Of a stretch of 64,000 nucleotides of DNA, positions 1-9,536 are shown piece by piece. The stretch is from Streptomyces sp. NBC_00083. Its GTDB lineage: Bacteria; Actinomycetota; Actinomycetes; Streptomycetales; Streptomycetaceae. Location of the stretch: NCBI RefSeq assembly GCF_026343295.1, contig NZ_JAPELY010000005.1:310001-374000 (forward strand), given 5' to 3'. The translations under genes and the position numbers were made by a program. The notes under the pieces were generated by a model that was given only the letters and a program-made list of their open reading frames with translations, was not told where the DNA came from and did no database searches. Each line of letters begins with the position of its first letter. Within the stretch, counting starts at the first letter, position 1.

Positions 1-1
1 G

Positions 2-331
2 GGCAACCGGTCCGTCGACATCGATGCGGGCGCCGACCTGTCCCTGAAGGCCGGCGGAATGATCAACATGAGGGCGGGCGGCGCCATCGAGATCGGCGCG
101 GGTATGGGCGTCAACATCGACGCGGGGGGCGAGTTCACCGCGAAGGCCGGTGGCGAGGCGTCCGTCCTCGCGGGCGGCGTGGTGACGGTGGACGCGCTGG
201 GCGAAGTGGTCCTCAACGCGGTCGCCAACACCACGATCAACGGCGGCACCGTCATCCTGAACGGTCTGGGTGGCCTGCTCCTGAACACCCCCGCGGGCAT
301 GCCGCTGGCCAACGGCATGCCGGTCCTCTAG
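2..331 (+). CDS. CIS spike protein (VgrG/gpV-like), C-terminal part only
   Basis: Only the 3' end lies in the window; the reading frame is open from base 2. The 109 visible residues are a run of short Gly/Ala/Val/Asp beta repeats (for example DIDAGADLSLKAGG and NIDAGGEFTAKAGG). This is the repetitive beta-helix needle expected at the tip of VgrG/gpV-type central spikes. The frame ends about 10 bp before a gp25-like gene, and baseplate J- and I-like genes follow, so the context is a contractile injection system baseplate operon. Family knowledge: the spike caps the inner tube and punctures the target membrane. Without the N-terminus I cannot say whether an OB-fold or an effector extension is present. 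Confidence 0.75.
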   Translation, partial: GNRSVDIDAGADLSLKAGGMINMRAGGAIEIGAGMGVNIDAGGEFTAKAGGEASVLAGGVVTVDALGEVVLNAVANTTINGGTVILNGLGGLLLNTPAGMPLANGMPVL

Positions 332-341
332 GAGAGTCGAG

Positions 342-782
342 ATGAGCGAACATTTCGTCGGGGCCGGCTGGGCCTTCCCGATGCGCACCGAGCCGGGCGG
401 CGGCATCGCCCTGGCCCGGCGCGACCGCGAGATCGAGGAGTCCATGCGTCTGGTCCTCGCGACGGCGCCGGGCGAGCGGCCGATGCGCCCCGAATTCGGC
501 TGTGCCGTCCACGACTTGGTGTTCGCGCCCGTCAACGACGCCACCGCCGGGCGCATCCGCTACGAGGTGCGCACCTCGCTGGACCGCTGGGAGCCCCGGA
601 TCGAGGTCGAGGACGTCACGGTGACTCCGGCGCCCGACGAGCCGACCGTGCTCCACATCGACGTGCGCTACTCGGTGCGGGGCACCAACAACCCGCGCAG
701 CCTCGTCTTCCCCTTCTATGTGATTCCCTCCGAGGGCGGCGACGAGCCAGGCCCGACGGCCGGCGAAAGCGAACGACACTGA
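342..782 (+). CDS. gp25-like baseplate wedge protein of a contractile injection system
   Basis: 146 aa, the usual length for GPW/gp25 family proteins. The central part has the typical hallmark order: an RRDREIEESMRLVL helix, then LATAPGERPMRPEFGC, then the INxxT-like segment VNDATAGRIRYEV. In phages and extracellular CIS this protein joins sheath and baseplate, and its fold resembles T4 gp25. An AGGAGAG ribosome-binding site sits 6 bp before the ATG. The stop overlaps the start of the next gene by one base (TGATG), so translation is probably coupled to the baseplate J-like gene. It corresponds to the Afp9/Cis9 position in known eCIS clusters. Confidence 0.82.
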   Translation: MSEHFVGAGWAFPMRTEPGGGIALARRDREIEESMRLVLATAPGERPMRPEFGCAVHDLVFAPVNDATAGRIRYEVRTSLDRWEPRIEVEDVTVTPAPDEPTVLHIDVRYSVRGTNNPRSLVFPFYVIPSEGGDEPGPTAGESERH

Positions 783-2728
783 TGGCCCTGCCCGCACCCC
801 ACCTCGACGACCGCCGCTTCCAGCAGTTCGTCGACGACGCCAAGCGCTACATCCAGCAGCGCTGCCCGGAATGGAGCGACCACAACGTCTCCGACCCGGG
901 TGTCACCCTGATCGAGGCCGTCGCGCACATGGCCGACCAGGTCGTGTACCGCCTCAACCGCGTGCCCGAGAAGAACCAGCTGGCCTTCCTCGACCTGCTG
1001 GGCGTCACCCTGTTCCCGCCGTCGGCGGCGCGCGCGGCGGTGACGTTCTGGCTCTCGGCGCCGCAGCCGGAGCCGGTCGTGCTGCCCCGGGGCACCGAGG
1101 TCGCCACCGGCCGCACCGAGACCGAGGAGGCGGTGGTCTTCGCCTCCGAGGACGATCTGACGATCGTGCCGTGCAGCCTCTCCCACGTGCTGCGCCAGCC
1201 CGCCGCGTCCAAGCCGGAGGACTGCTCGCAGGACGTGCTCGGCGGCACCGACGTGTCGGTGTTCAGCTCCGGCCCGCTCCCCGGCGACGTGCTGCTCTTC
1301 GGCCTGTCGGCGGCGCTGCCGCACTGCACCGCCGCGCTGCGCCTGGAGAGCCGCGTCGACGGTGTCGGCGTCGACCCGCGCCAGCCCCCGCTGGTGTGGG
1401 AGGCGTGGACGGCCGACGGCTGGAGCGAGTGCGAGGTCGCCGAGGACTCCACCGGCGGCCTCAACCGCCCCGGTGAGGTCATCCTGCACATGCCGGCCGC
1501 GCACGCCGTCTCCCGGATGGGCGGTCTCGACGCGGGCTGGCTGCGCTGCCGGGTCGTGGAGGCCGCGCCCGGCCAGCCGTTCTACAGCGTCTCGCCGACC
1601 GTGCGCGGCGCCTCCGCCTTCACCATCGGCGGCACCACCCGCGTCTCGCACGCGGAGTCGGTGCGCGACGAGTCGCTCGGCGACTCCGAGGGCGTACCCG
1701 GACAGCGGCTCATGCTCGTGCACGCGCCCGTCGTCGGCGGCGTACGCCTGGAGATCTCGGCGGGCGAGGGCTGGGAGGAGTGGGAGATGGTGGGCGACTT
1801 CGCCTCCTCGGCCCCCTTCGACCGGCACTTCACCCTGGACGCGGCCACCGGCGAGATAGCCTTCGGCCCCGCCGTGCGCCAACCCGACGGCACCGTCCGG
1901 CAGTTCGGCGCCGTCCCCATCAAGGGCGCCGCCATCCGCGCCTCCCGCTACGGCACCGGCGGCGGCCGCTCCGGCAATGTGGCCCGCGGCGCCATCCAGG
2001 TGCTGCGCAGCTCCATCCCGTACATCTCCCGCGTGGAGAACCGGGAGGCCGCGCGCGGCGGCGTCGACGGCGAGACCGTCGAGGAGGCCAAGACGCGGGC
2101 GCCGATCGCGCTGCGCGCCCAGGAACGCGCCGTGACCGCACGCGACTACGAGGAGCTGGCCCGGCGTGCCGCCCCCGAGACCGCGCGCATCGCCTGCCTC
2201 GCGGCGGACGACGTCGAATCGGGCGACAACGCGGTCCGTGTCCTCGTCGTCCCGCAGGCCGTGCCCGACCGGGGCGGCCGGCTGCGCTTCGAGCAACTGG
2301 TGCCCGGCGACGAGCTGTTGGGGCGGGTCACCTCGTTCCTCGACGAGCGCCGCCCGCTCGGCACCCGCCTCGCGGTGGGCCCGCCGTTCTACCAGGGCGT
2401 CACCGTGGTGGCGACGCTGCACTCGTTCCGCGCCGCCAAGGCGGACTACGTACGCGACGAGGCGCTCAACGCGCTGTACTCCTACCTGGACCCGCTGACC
2501 GGCGGCGCCCACGGCACGGGCTGGCCCTTCGGCCGGCCACTGCGCGCGGGCGAGATCTTCGCGGCGCTCCAGCGCGTCCCGGGCGTCGAGCTGGTCGACG
2601 AGGTCCTGCTGCACCCGGCGGACCCGCTGACCGGGCGCAGGGGCGACGCGACGGACCGCATCGAGCTGTCCCCCTCGGCGCTCCTGTTCCCCTTCGACCA
2701 CCGTGTCCGTGTCATCGAGGCCCGATGA
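782..2728 (+). CDS. Baseplate assembly protein (gpJ/Cis11-like)
   Basis: 648 aa. The N-terminus (LDDRRFQQFVDDAKRYIQQ, then HNVSDPGVTLIEAVA) is characteristic of the large putative baseplate assembly proteins of actinobacterial eCIS. The C-terminal third has the baseplate-J-type order: a segment around ENREAARGGVDGE, then RAQERAVTARDYEELARRAA, then the VPGVELVDEV segment. Homologues of T4 gp6/Afp11 form the wedge ring around the spike. It is translationally coupled at both ends: a 1-nt overlap with the gp25-like gene and a 4-nt ATGA overlap with the next gene. No frameshift or truncation is visible. Assignment to the family is firm; exact subunit numbering is inferred from gene order. Confidence 0.85.
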   Translation: MALPAPHLDDRRFQQFVDDAKRYIQQRCPEWSDHNVSDPGVTLIEAVAHMADQVVYRLNRVPEKNQLAFLDLLGVTLFPPSAARAAVTFWLSAPQPEPVVLPRGTEVATGRTETEEAVVFASEDDLTIVPCSLSHVLRQPAASKPEDCSQDVLGGTDVSVFSSGPLPGDVLLFGLSAALPHCTAALRLESRVDGVGVDPRQPPLVWEAWTADGWSECEVAEDSTGGLNRPGEVILHMPAAHAVSRMGGLDAGWLRCRVVEAAPGQPFYSVSPTVRGASAFTIGGTTRVSHAESVRDESLGDSEGVPGQRLMLVHAPVVGGVRLEISAGEGWEEWEMVGDFASSAPFDRHFTLDAATGEIAFGPAVRQPDGTVRQFGAVPIKGAAIRASRYGTGGGRSGNVARGAIQVLRSSIPYISRVENREAARGGVDGETVEEAKTRAPIALRAQERAVTARDYEELARRAAPETARIACLAADDVESGDNAVRVLVVPQAVPDRGGRLRFEQLVPGDELLGRVTSFLDERRPLGTRLAVGPPFYQGVTVVATLHSFRAAKADYVRDEALNALYSYLDPLTGGAHGTGWPFGRPLRAGEIFAALQRVPGVELVDEVLLHPADPLTGRRGDATDRIELSPSALLFPFDHRVRVIEAR

Positions 2729-3294
2729 GCGCGCGCGGCTCCGTCGACGACCTGGCGTCCTCCCATCCGCTGGGCACCCAGCTGCCCGCGGTGTACGCGG
2801 ACGACGACTTCGCGCAGCGGTTCGTCGAGGGCCTCGACGTGGTGCTGGCCCCGCTGTTCAACGTGCTCGACTGCCTGGAGGCCTACTTCGACCCGGCGCT
2901 CGCGCCCGAGGACTTCGTGGACTGGCTCACCAGCTGGGTGGGCACGGAACTCGACGGCACCGAAACCCTTGAGCTGCGCCGGCACGCCGTGGCCACCGCG
3001 GTCTCGCTGCACCGGGTGCGGGGCACCGCGCTCGGCCTGTCCCGCGCCGTCGAGCAGGCCTTCGGGGTGCGCCCCGAGATCACCGAGAGCGGCGGGGCGT
3101 CCTGGTCGGCCCGCCCGCTCGGCCCGTTCCCCGGCGAGACCCGGGCCTCGCTCCGGGTGACCCTCACCGTCGCCGACCCGTCCACCGTCGACCCCTACCG
3201 CCTCCAGGCGGTGGTGGCGGCGGCCCGCCCCGCGCACCTCCCTTTCACGGCCGAGGTATCCGCCGGCACGACCTCCACTCCCGAAGGGAACTGA
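2725..3294 (+). CDS. Phage tail protein I-like baseplate subunit (Cis12-like)
   Basis: 189 aa, starting at an ATG that overlaps the previous stop by 4 bases. The N-terminus (HPLGTQLPAVYADDDFAQRF) matches the tail protein I family start (LPxxYxxDxFxxRF). The sequence continues with a helix-rich domain containing DWLTSWVGTELDG and RRHAVATAVSLHRVRGTALGL, typical of P2 gpI-like proteins in CIS clusters. It probably completes the baseplate wedge with the gp25- and J-like proteins. Six bases separate it from the next ATG, so the zinc-ribbon membrane protein is likely in the same transcript. Confidence 0.8.
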   Translation: MSARGSVDDLASSHPLGTQLPAVYADDDFAQRFVEGLDVVLAPLFNVLDCLEAYFDPALAPEDFVDWLTSWVGTELDGTETLELRRHAVATAVSLHRVRGTALGLSRAVEQAFGVRPEITESGGASWSARPLGPFPGETRASLRVTLTVADPSTVDPYRLQAVVAAARPAHLPFTAEVSAGTTSTPEGN

Positions 3295-3300
3295 CCTCTC

Positions 3301-4563
3301 ATGTCCACCCCGGCCATGGTCCCCTGCCCCGACTGCGGCACCCCGGCCCGCGCCACCGGCCAGTCGTTCTGCGACTCCTGCGGAGCCTTCCTGCGCTGGA
3401 CGGCCCCGGCGGGCGGCCGACCGGCCCCGTCCGCGGCCGACAAGGCCCCGCCGGCGACCGGGTCCGCATCCGAGTCCGCGCCCGCGCCCGCCGATGAGCC
3501 GGACCACCACCCCGAGCCCGCCCGCGAACACAGCGGGCGGAGCATCGCTCCGGACGCCCCCACACCGCCCGCCGGCACCCCCGTCTTCGTGCCGGACCCG
3601 GCCGGACCGGCGCAGCCGGCGGCCCCGGCGGGCCGGCCGGACGCGGTGACCGTGCCGACCCCGGCCGTGTCCGACGAGGCCCACGACACCACCCCGGTGC
3701 CCGAGGTGCGCACGACGTCGGCCTCGGAGGCCGCCAGGGCCCTGCTCGTCCCCGTGGAGGAGGCGTCGGCGAGCCGGCCCCGCGAGGCCCCCGGCACCGT
3801 CCTGCCCGGACGTCCGGAAGCGGCCCGCCCCCAGGTGCGCCCCTCGGCGCCCGCCCCCGCACCGGAGAACGGCGCCCCCTGCCCGGCCTGCTCCACCCCC
3901 AACCACCAGCACCGCACGTTCTGCCGGAGCTGCGCCACCCCGCTCGGCCCGCGCCGCCAGGACAACGCGACGGGCCCGTACGCCGGTCAGCGCCCGCCGC
4001 TGCACCGGGACAGGAAGCGCTGGATCGCACGGGCCCTGGTGGCGCTGGTCGTGGTGGGCCTGATCGTGGGCGGCGTCTTCGGCGGGCCGCCGGCGGCCCG
4101 CGCGGTGCAGGACCACTTCGCCAAGCGCGTGGCCGTCCACCCGACCTCGTGGACGGCGTCCCACTGGGACCCGAAGCACGCCCCGGGCCTCGCGGGCGAC
4201 AGCTACTCCAACACCTGGTGGGGCTCGGGGTACGCGGGTGACGCCCAGGGCACCTACCTGGAGGCCACGTTCGGCCAGCCCACCGACCTGCTGGCGCTGC
4301 TGATCACCCCGGGCACCTCGAAGCGTGCGGGCCAGCAGTCGGAGCAGGCCAGGCCCCAGGAGTTCGACCTGGTGGTGACCGACACCAGCGGCAAGCAGCA
4401 CGTCTCGCACCGGTCGATCAACGACGGCGGTGTCCAGCGCATCGACGTCCGCGTCCGCGACGCGGCCTCGGTCCGCATCATCCTGCGCTCGGCCTTCGGC
4501 ACGGCCAAGGACAAGCAGGTGGCCATCGCGGAGGTGGAGTTCTTCGCCCGCTCGAAGAACTGA
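3301..4563 (+). CDS. Zinc-ribbon, single-pass membrane protein with discoidin-like C-terminal domain (CisA-like)
   Basis: 420 aa in a distinctive order. A four-Cys zinc ribbon (C9, C12, C24, C27) is followed by a long Pro/Ala/Glu-rich disordered linker. A second four-Cys ribbon (C194, C197, C208, C211) comes next, then a basic stretch and one membrane helix at about 243-262. The outer domain of about 150 residues is rich in Trp and Gly early (WTASHWDP, SNTWWGSGY) and ends in IAEVEFFA, resembling F5/8-type (discoidin) carbohydrate-binding folds. The predicted topology puts the ribbons in the cytoplasm and the beta domain outside. It is the last gene of the CIS transcript. Streptomyces CIS clusters encode a bitopic membrane protein, CisA, needed for particles to fire at the membrane; this looks like that gene, inferred from architecture and position. 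Confidence 0.65.
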   Translation: MSTPAMVPCPDCGTPARATGQSFCDSCGAFLRWTAPAGGRPAPSAADKAPPATGSASESAPAPADEPDHHPEPAREHSGRSIAPDAPTPPAGTPVFVPDPAGPAQPAAPAGRPDAVTVPTPAVSDEAHDTTPVPEVRTTSASEAARALLVPVEEASASRPREAPGTVLPGRPEAARPQVRPSAPAPAPENGAPCPACSTPNHQHRTFCRSCATPLGPRRQDNATGPYAGQRPPLHRDRKRWIARALVALVVVGLIVGGVFGGPPAARAVQDHFAKRVAVHPTSWTASHWDPKHAPGLAGDSYSNTWWGSGYAGDAQGTYLEATFGQPTDLLALLITPGTSKRAGQQSEQARPQEFDLVVTDTSGKQHVSHRSINDGGVQRIDVRVRDAASVRIILRSAFGTAKDKQVAIAEVEFFARSKN

Positions 4564-4577
4564 CCCCGCCGGCCCCG

Positions 4578-4611
4578 CGCCCCCTGCCCCCTCCGCCGGG
4601 GCCAGGGGGCG
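4578..4611 (+). terminator. Hairpin after the CIS operon
   Basis: Perfect 9-bp arms CGCCCCCTG (4578-4586) and CAGGGGGCG (4603-4611) lie 15 bp past the stop of the zinc-ribbon gene. No T tract follows, as is common in Streptomyces. It probably ends the CIS transcript. Confidence 0.5.
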
Positions 4612-4698
4612 TCGGCGTACGGACGCCGCCGCACGGAGCGCCTGAACACTTCAACCGGCTTGCCTCTCAACCGGGTTGACCGGCTACCGTGCAGCCGC

Positions 4699-5346
4699 AT
4701 GAATGACGCGGACGCATGGCTGGACGCCACCCGGACCTCCTACGACACGGTCGCCGAGAACTACGCCGACCAATTGCGCGGGGCCCTCGCCGGGGAGCCG
4801 TATCTGCGGGCGGTGCTCGCGCTGTTCGCGGAGCTAGTGCGGGCCGCCGGGGGCGGGGCCGTCGCGGATGCGGGGTGCGGGCCGGGCCATGTCACGGCCC
4901 ATCTCGCCGCGTTGGGGCTCGACGCGTTCGGGGTCGATCTCTCGCCCGGCATGATCCGCGTCGCCCGGCGCGACCACCCGGGGCTCCGCTTCGAGGTGGG
5001 CTCCATGACGGAGCTTCCCCTCGCGGACGCGTCCGTCGCCGCGGTACTGGCCTTCTGGTCGCTGATCCACATCCCCGACGAGGCGATCCCCACGGTCTTC
5101 GCCGAGTTCCACCGGGTGACACCGCCGGGCGCCCCGCTGCTGCTCGGCTTCCACCTCGGCGACGGGACCCGCCTCAAGACCCAGGGCTACGGCGGCCACC
5201 CGATGCAGGTCCACATCCATCTGCGCCGACCGGACCGGGTCACGGCGTGGCTGCGGGACGCCGGCTTCACGGTCGAGGCCGAGTTCCTGCTCGATCTGGA
5301 CGAACGCCGACCGGGGGCCGTCCTGTTCGCGCGCCGGGGGCTCTAG
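4699..5346 (+). CDS. Class I SAM-dependent methyltransferase
   Basis: 215 aa from the ATG at 4699. An upstream in-frame TTG at 4660 would add a poorly supported leader. Motif I is VADAGCGPGHVT (about residues 55-66), followed by the acidic motif II (GVDLSPGMI) and motif III near SVAAVLAFWSLIHIP. This is the standard methyltransferase-11 Rossmann fold that binds S-adenosylmethionine. The substrate cannot be told from sequence; related Streptomyces proteins act on small molecules. An 8-bp-spaced pair TCAACCGG and a short dyad TCAACC-G-GGTTGA (4668-4680) lie just upstream and could be part of its promoter. It is transcribed towards a convergent regulator gene and not obviously in an operon. Confidence 0.75.
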   Translation: MNDADAWLDATRTSYDTVAENYADQLRGALAGEPYLRAVLALFAELVRAAGGGAVADAGCGPGHVTAHLAALGLDAFGVDLSPGMIRVARRDHPGLRFEVGSMTELPLADASVAAVLAFWSLIHIPDEAIPTVFAEFHRVTPPGAPLLLGFHLGDGTRLKTQGYGGHPMQVHIHLRRPDRVTAWLRDAGFTVEAEFLLDLDERRPGAVLFARRGL

Positions 5347-5390
5347 GGCTGCTGCCCGATGTCGCGCCGGCCGTCCCCGGTCCCCCGGTC

Positions 5391-6224
5391 TCAGGTCCCG
5401 CTCAACCGGTCCAGGGCGGCCCGGCTCTCCTCGTCCGCCGCGCTGAAGAGCAGCAGCCGCTGATCCGGGTCGTGCAGCGGGGCCAGCACCTCGGCGGCGA
5501 GGGTCAGCGTGCCCGCCTCGGGGTGGTGCATCACCTTGTGGCCCCGGCCGCCGACCGCGATGTCCCGCTCGGCCCACACACGGGCGAACTCGGCTTCGCC
5601 CGCCCGGAGTTCGGCGATGAGACCGGTCAGGACCCGGTCCTCGGGGTGGGCCGCCCAGGCGGCCCGCAGGTGAGCGACCCCGTCCCGCAGGACCCGCTCC
5701 CGGTCCGCGTACCGCGCCCGGACCTCCGGGTGCGCCAGACAGAGCCACACCACGTTGCGCCGCGCGGGAGGCAGGGCGCCGAAGTCCAGGAACAGCGCGG
5801 CCATTTCGTCGTTCCAGGCCAGGATGTCGTAGCGGTGGTTCAGGAGCATGGCCGGCCGGGGCGACAGGTCGCGCACCAGCTGGGCCAGGGGCGGCGCCGC
5901 CGTGGTGGCGGGCGCGTCCGGGGTGCGGGGGCGCCGCTGGGCCAGGCCGAAGAGGTAGGCGCGCTCGACGGGCGGCAGGCGCAGGGCACGGGCGAGGGCC
6001 TCCAGTACGTCCGCCGACGGCCTGAGCCCGCGCCCCTGTTCGAGGCGTACGACGTAGTCGACGCTGACCCCGGCCAGTTCGGCGACCTCTTCTCGGCGCA
6101 GTCCCGGGGTCCGCCGGGTCCCCCGGCGCGCGGGCAGGCCCAGGGCGCCCGGGTCGAGTCGTTCGCGCCGGGCGCGCAGGAACACGGCCAGCTCCTGTGT
6201 CGCGTCCACGGCCACTGTCGTCAT
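5391..6224 (-). CDS. XRE-family regulator with MmyB-type ligand-binding domain
   Basis: 277 aa. An N-terminal Xre helix-turn-helix (about residues 12-85) contains the family signature GLRREEVAELAGVSVDYVVRLEQGR. It is followed by the MmyB/MLTR ligand-binding domain with the usual landmarks LLNHRYDILAWNDEM, RNVVWLCLAHPEVR and GHKVMHHPEAGTL. Such proteins in actinobacteria typically sit beside and control an oxidoreductase gene. Here an aldo/keto reductase is divergently transcribed 137 bp away, with an 8-bp inverted repeat between them. The ligand is unknown; family structures show fatty-acid-like ligands in a PAS-like pocket. Confidence 0.85.
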   Translation of the reverse strand: MTTVAVDATQELAVFLRARRERLDPGALGLPARRGTRRTPGLRREEVAELAGVSVDYVVRLEQGRGLRPSADVLEALARALRLPPVERAYLFGLAQRRPRTPDAPATTAAPPLAQLVRDLSPRPAMLLNHRYDILAWNDEMAALFLDFGALPPARRNVVWLCLAHPEVRARYADRERVLRDGVAHLRAAWAAHPEDRVLTGLIAELRAGEAEFARVWAERDIAVGGRGHKVMHHPEAGTLTLAAEVLAPLHDPDQRLLLFSAADEESRAALDRLSGT

Positions 6225-6233
6225 GACCGTCCC

Positions 6234-6257
6234 AACAGCCTGGGTGGGAAGGCTGTT
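6234..6257. promoter_or_regulatory. Inverted repeat between MmyB-type regulator and aldo/keto reductase
   Basis: AACAGCCT (6234-6241), 8-bp spacer, AGGCTGTT (6250-6257); the arms are perfect. It begins 10 bp upstream of the regulator start, and the reductase starts about 100 bp on. This is a good candidate operator for autoregulation and control of the divergent gene. Confidence 0.45.
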
Positions 6258-6361
6258 CCCAGGATCGTCCTTCCCTTATCCCGGGCACGGCCGGGCCGCA
6301 GGGTTGTCCTCGACGACGGATCGACCCGCGAACGGCCCCCCGGGGACCGCAGGAGGACACC

Positions 6362-7441
<1,080 letters not shown>

Positions 7442-7468
7442 GCACGGGCGCGGGGCCCGCCCGGAACG

Positions 7469-7504
7469 CTTCGACCCCCCGAGCCGTGGCCCGGGGGGTC
7501 GAAG
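7469..7504. terminator. Bidirectional terminator between aldo/keto reductase and aspS
   Basis: Thirteen-bp perfect arms CTTCGACCCCCCG (7469-7481) and its complement (7492-7504) with a 10-nt loop. It stands between two convergent genes, 28 bp after one stop and 32 bp before the other. Confidence 0.75.
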
Positions 7505-7535
7505 ACAGGCGGCGTCAACTGCCGTGCGGCGCGGC

Positions 7536-9305
7536 CTACTTGTCGGCGACCGGCTTGCGCAGGGCGATGTTCAGCTCGCGCAGACGCGACTCGTCGAGCT
7601 CGGTCGGCGCGCCCATCATCAGGTCCTGCGCGTTGCCGTTCAGCGGGAACGCGATGGTCTCGCGGATGTTCGGCTCGTCCGCGAGGAGCATCACGATGCG
7701 GTCGACGCCCGGCGCGATGCCACCGTGCGGCGGGGCGCCGAGACGGAACGCGCGCAGCATGCCCGCGAACTCGTGCTCCACCGTCTCGCGGTCGTAGCCC
7801 GCGATCTCGAACGCCTTCAGCATCAGCTCGGGCTCGTGGTTGCGGATCGCGCCGGAGGACAGCTCGATGCCGTTGCAGACGATGTCGTACTGCCAGGCCA
7901 GGATGTCCAGCGGGTCCTTCTCCTCCAGGTCGGCGAGGCCGCCCTGGGGCATGGAGAACGGGTTGTGCGAGAAGTCGATCTTCCCGGTCTCCTCGTCCTT
8001 CTCGTACATCGGGAAGTCGACGATCCAGCAGAACCGGAAGACGCCCTCCTCGAAGTGCCCGGCGCGCTTGGCGGCCTCGACGCGGACACCCGACATGATC
8101 TTGGAGACCTCGTCGAACTCGCCGGCGCCGAAGAACACCGCGTGCCCGGCGGCGAGGCCGAGGCGCTCGGTGAGGACCTTGACGTTCTCGTCGGTGAGGA
8201 ACTTCGCGATCGGGCCGGACAGCGAGCCGTCCTCGCCGACCCGCACCCAGGCCAGGCCCTGCGCGCCGAGCGAGACGGCGTACTCGCCGAGCCCGTCGAA
8301 GAACTTGCGGGACTGCCCGGCCACGTCCGGCACCGGAAGGGCACGCACGTGCTTGCCGGCGAACGCCTTGAACTCCGAGCCCTCGAACACGTCGGTGATG
8401 TCGGCGAGTTCGAGCTTGGCGCGCAGGTCGGGCTTGTCGTTGCCGTACTTCAGCATCGACTCGCGGAACGGGATCCGCGGGAAGGGCGAGGTGACGTGAC
8501 GGCCGCCGCCGAACTCCTCGAACAGCTCGGTCATGAGCTTCTCGATGGGCTGGAAGACGTCCTCCTGCTCGACGAAGCTCATCTCGACGTCGAGCTGGTA
8601 GAACTCGCCCGGCGAGCGGTCCGCGCGGGCGTCCTCGTCGCGGAAGCAGGGCGCGATCTGGAAGTACCGGTCGAAGCCGGAGATCATGAGCAGCTGCTTG
8701 AACTGCTGCGGGGCCTGCGGAAGCGCGTAGAACTTGCCGGGGTTCAGACGGGACGGCACGACGAAGTCGCGGGCGCCCTCCGGGGAGGTCGCCGTCAGGA
8801 TCGGGGTGGCCATCTCGTTGAAGCCGAGCGCGACCATCTTCGAGCGGATCGAGGCGATCACGGCGCTGCGCAGCATGATGTTGCGGTGCATGCGCTCGCG
8901 GCGCAGGTCGAGGAAGCGGTACTCCAGGCGCCGCTCCTCGTTGACGCCGTCCTCGGCGTTGATCGTGAAGGGCAGCGGGTTCGCGGTGCCGAGCACCTCG
9001 ACCTCGCCGACCTCGATCTCGATCTCGCCGGTCGCCAGCTCGCCGTTCACGTTCTCGGCGCCGCGCGAGACGACCTTGCCGTCGACGCGGACGACGGTCT
9101 CCTTGGACAGCTTGTCCAGGGCCTCGGCGCCGGCCGTGCCGGGGCGGGCGACCAGCTGCGTGATGCCGTAGTGGTCCCGCAGGTCGATGAAGAGAATGCC
9201 GCCCAGGTCTCGGCGATTGTGCAGCCAGCCGCTCAGCCGGACGTCGCCGCCGACGTCGGAGGCGCGGAGCTCGCCGCAGGTGTGGGACCGGTACCGGTGC
9301 ATCAT
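7536..9305 (-). CDS. aspS: Aspartyl-tRNA synthetase
   Basis: 589 aa, the bacterial-type length. It charges tRNA-Asp (and, in organisms using GatCAB, often tRNA-Asn) with aspartate. An N-terminal OB-fold anticodon domain (HTCGELRASDVGGDVRLSGW, about 5-105) is followed by the class II core. Motif 2 is visible as CFRDEDARADRSPGEF, and motif 3 as GGIAPGVDRIVMLLAD near the C-terminus. The GAD insertion domain lies between them (around residues 290-420). The start could be either of two adjacent ATG codons. The upstream region contains three copies of a TCTTCGCGAR element. Confidence 0.95.
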   Translation of the reverse strand: MMHRYRSHTCGELRASDVGGDVRLSGWLHNRRDLGGILFIDLRDHYGITQLVARPGTAGAEALDKLSKETVVRVDGKVVSRGAENVNGELATGEIEIEVGEVEVLGTANPLPFTINAEDGVNEERRLEYRFLDLRRERMHRNIMLRSAVIASIRSKMVALGFNEMATPILTATSPEGARDFVVPSRLNPGKFYALPQAPQQFKQLLMISGFDRYFQIAPCFRDEDARADRSPGEFYQLDVEMSFVEQEDVFQPIEKLMTELFEEFGGGRHVTSPFPRIPFRESMLKYGNDKPDLRAKLELADITDVFEGSEFKAFAGKHVRALPVPDVAGQSRKFFDGLGEYAVSLGAQGLAWVRVGEDGSLSGPIAKFLTDENVKVLTERLGLAAGHAVFFGAGEFDEVSKIMSGVRVEAAKRAGHFEEGVFRFCWIVDFPMYEKDEETGKIDFSHNPFSMPQGGLADLEEKDPLDILAWQYDIVCNGIELSSGAIRNHEPELMLKAFEIAGYDRETVEHEFAGMLRAFRLGAPPHGGIAPGVDRIVMLLADEPNIRETIAFPLNGNAQDLMMGAPTELDESRLRELNIALRKPVADK

Positions 9306-9313
9306 TCATCCAA

Positions 9314-9359
9314 TTCTTCGCGAACCGTGGCCGCGACTCTTCGCGAGATTCTTCGCGAG
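9314..9359. repeat. Three copies of a TCTTCGCGAR element upstream of aspS
   Basis: TTCTTCGCGAA (9314-9324), CTCTTCGCGAG (9337-9347) and TTCTTCGCGAG (9349-9359), spaced 23 and 12 bp. Each contains the self-complementary core TCGCGA. They lie in the aspS 5' region and could be operator half sites or leader structure. Confidence 0.4.
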
Positions 9360-9536
9360 ACAGGCGGGAATCAACCAGTCCAGGTTACCGCCCGGTGCGA
9401 ACCCCCCTCGCAGAGCGACCGGCCCGGCCGCGCGGGCGACGTACCGCGCCCGCGCCCCGCACCTCGGCACCAACGCGCCCCCGCGCCGCGGCCGCCTCGG
9501 TGGCGATGCGCCCCGGGATCTTCTTAAATAGGGGCA

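Noticed and set aside
716..2701. 661-codon minus-strand frame opposite the baseplate J-like gene
   Set aside because: Low-complexity Gly/Ala/Arg/Val translation without recognisable domains, while the plus strand matches a known family and is coupled to its neighbours.
4668..4680. TCAACC-G-GGTTGA dyad before the methyltransferase as a defined operator
   Set aside because: Short and next to partial direct repeats; no regulator nearby. Mentioned only in the gene entry.
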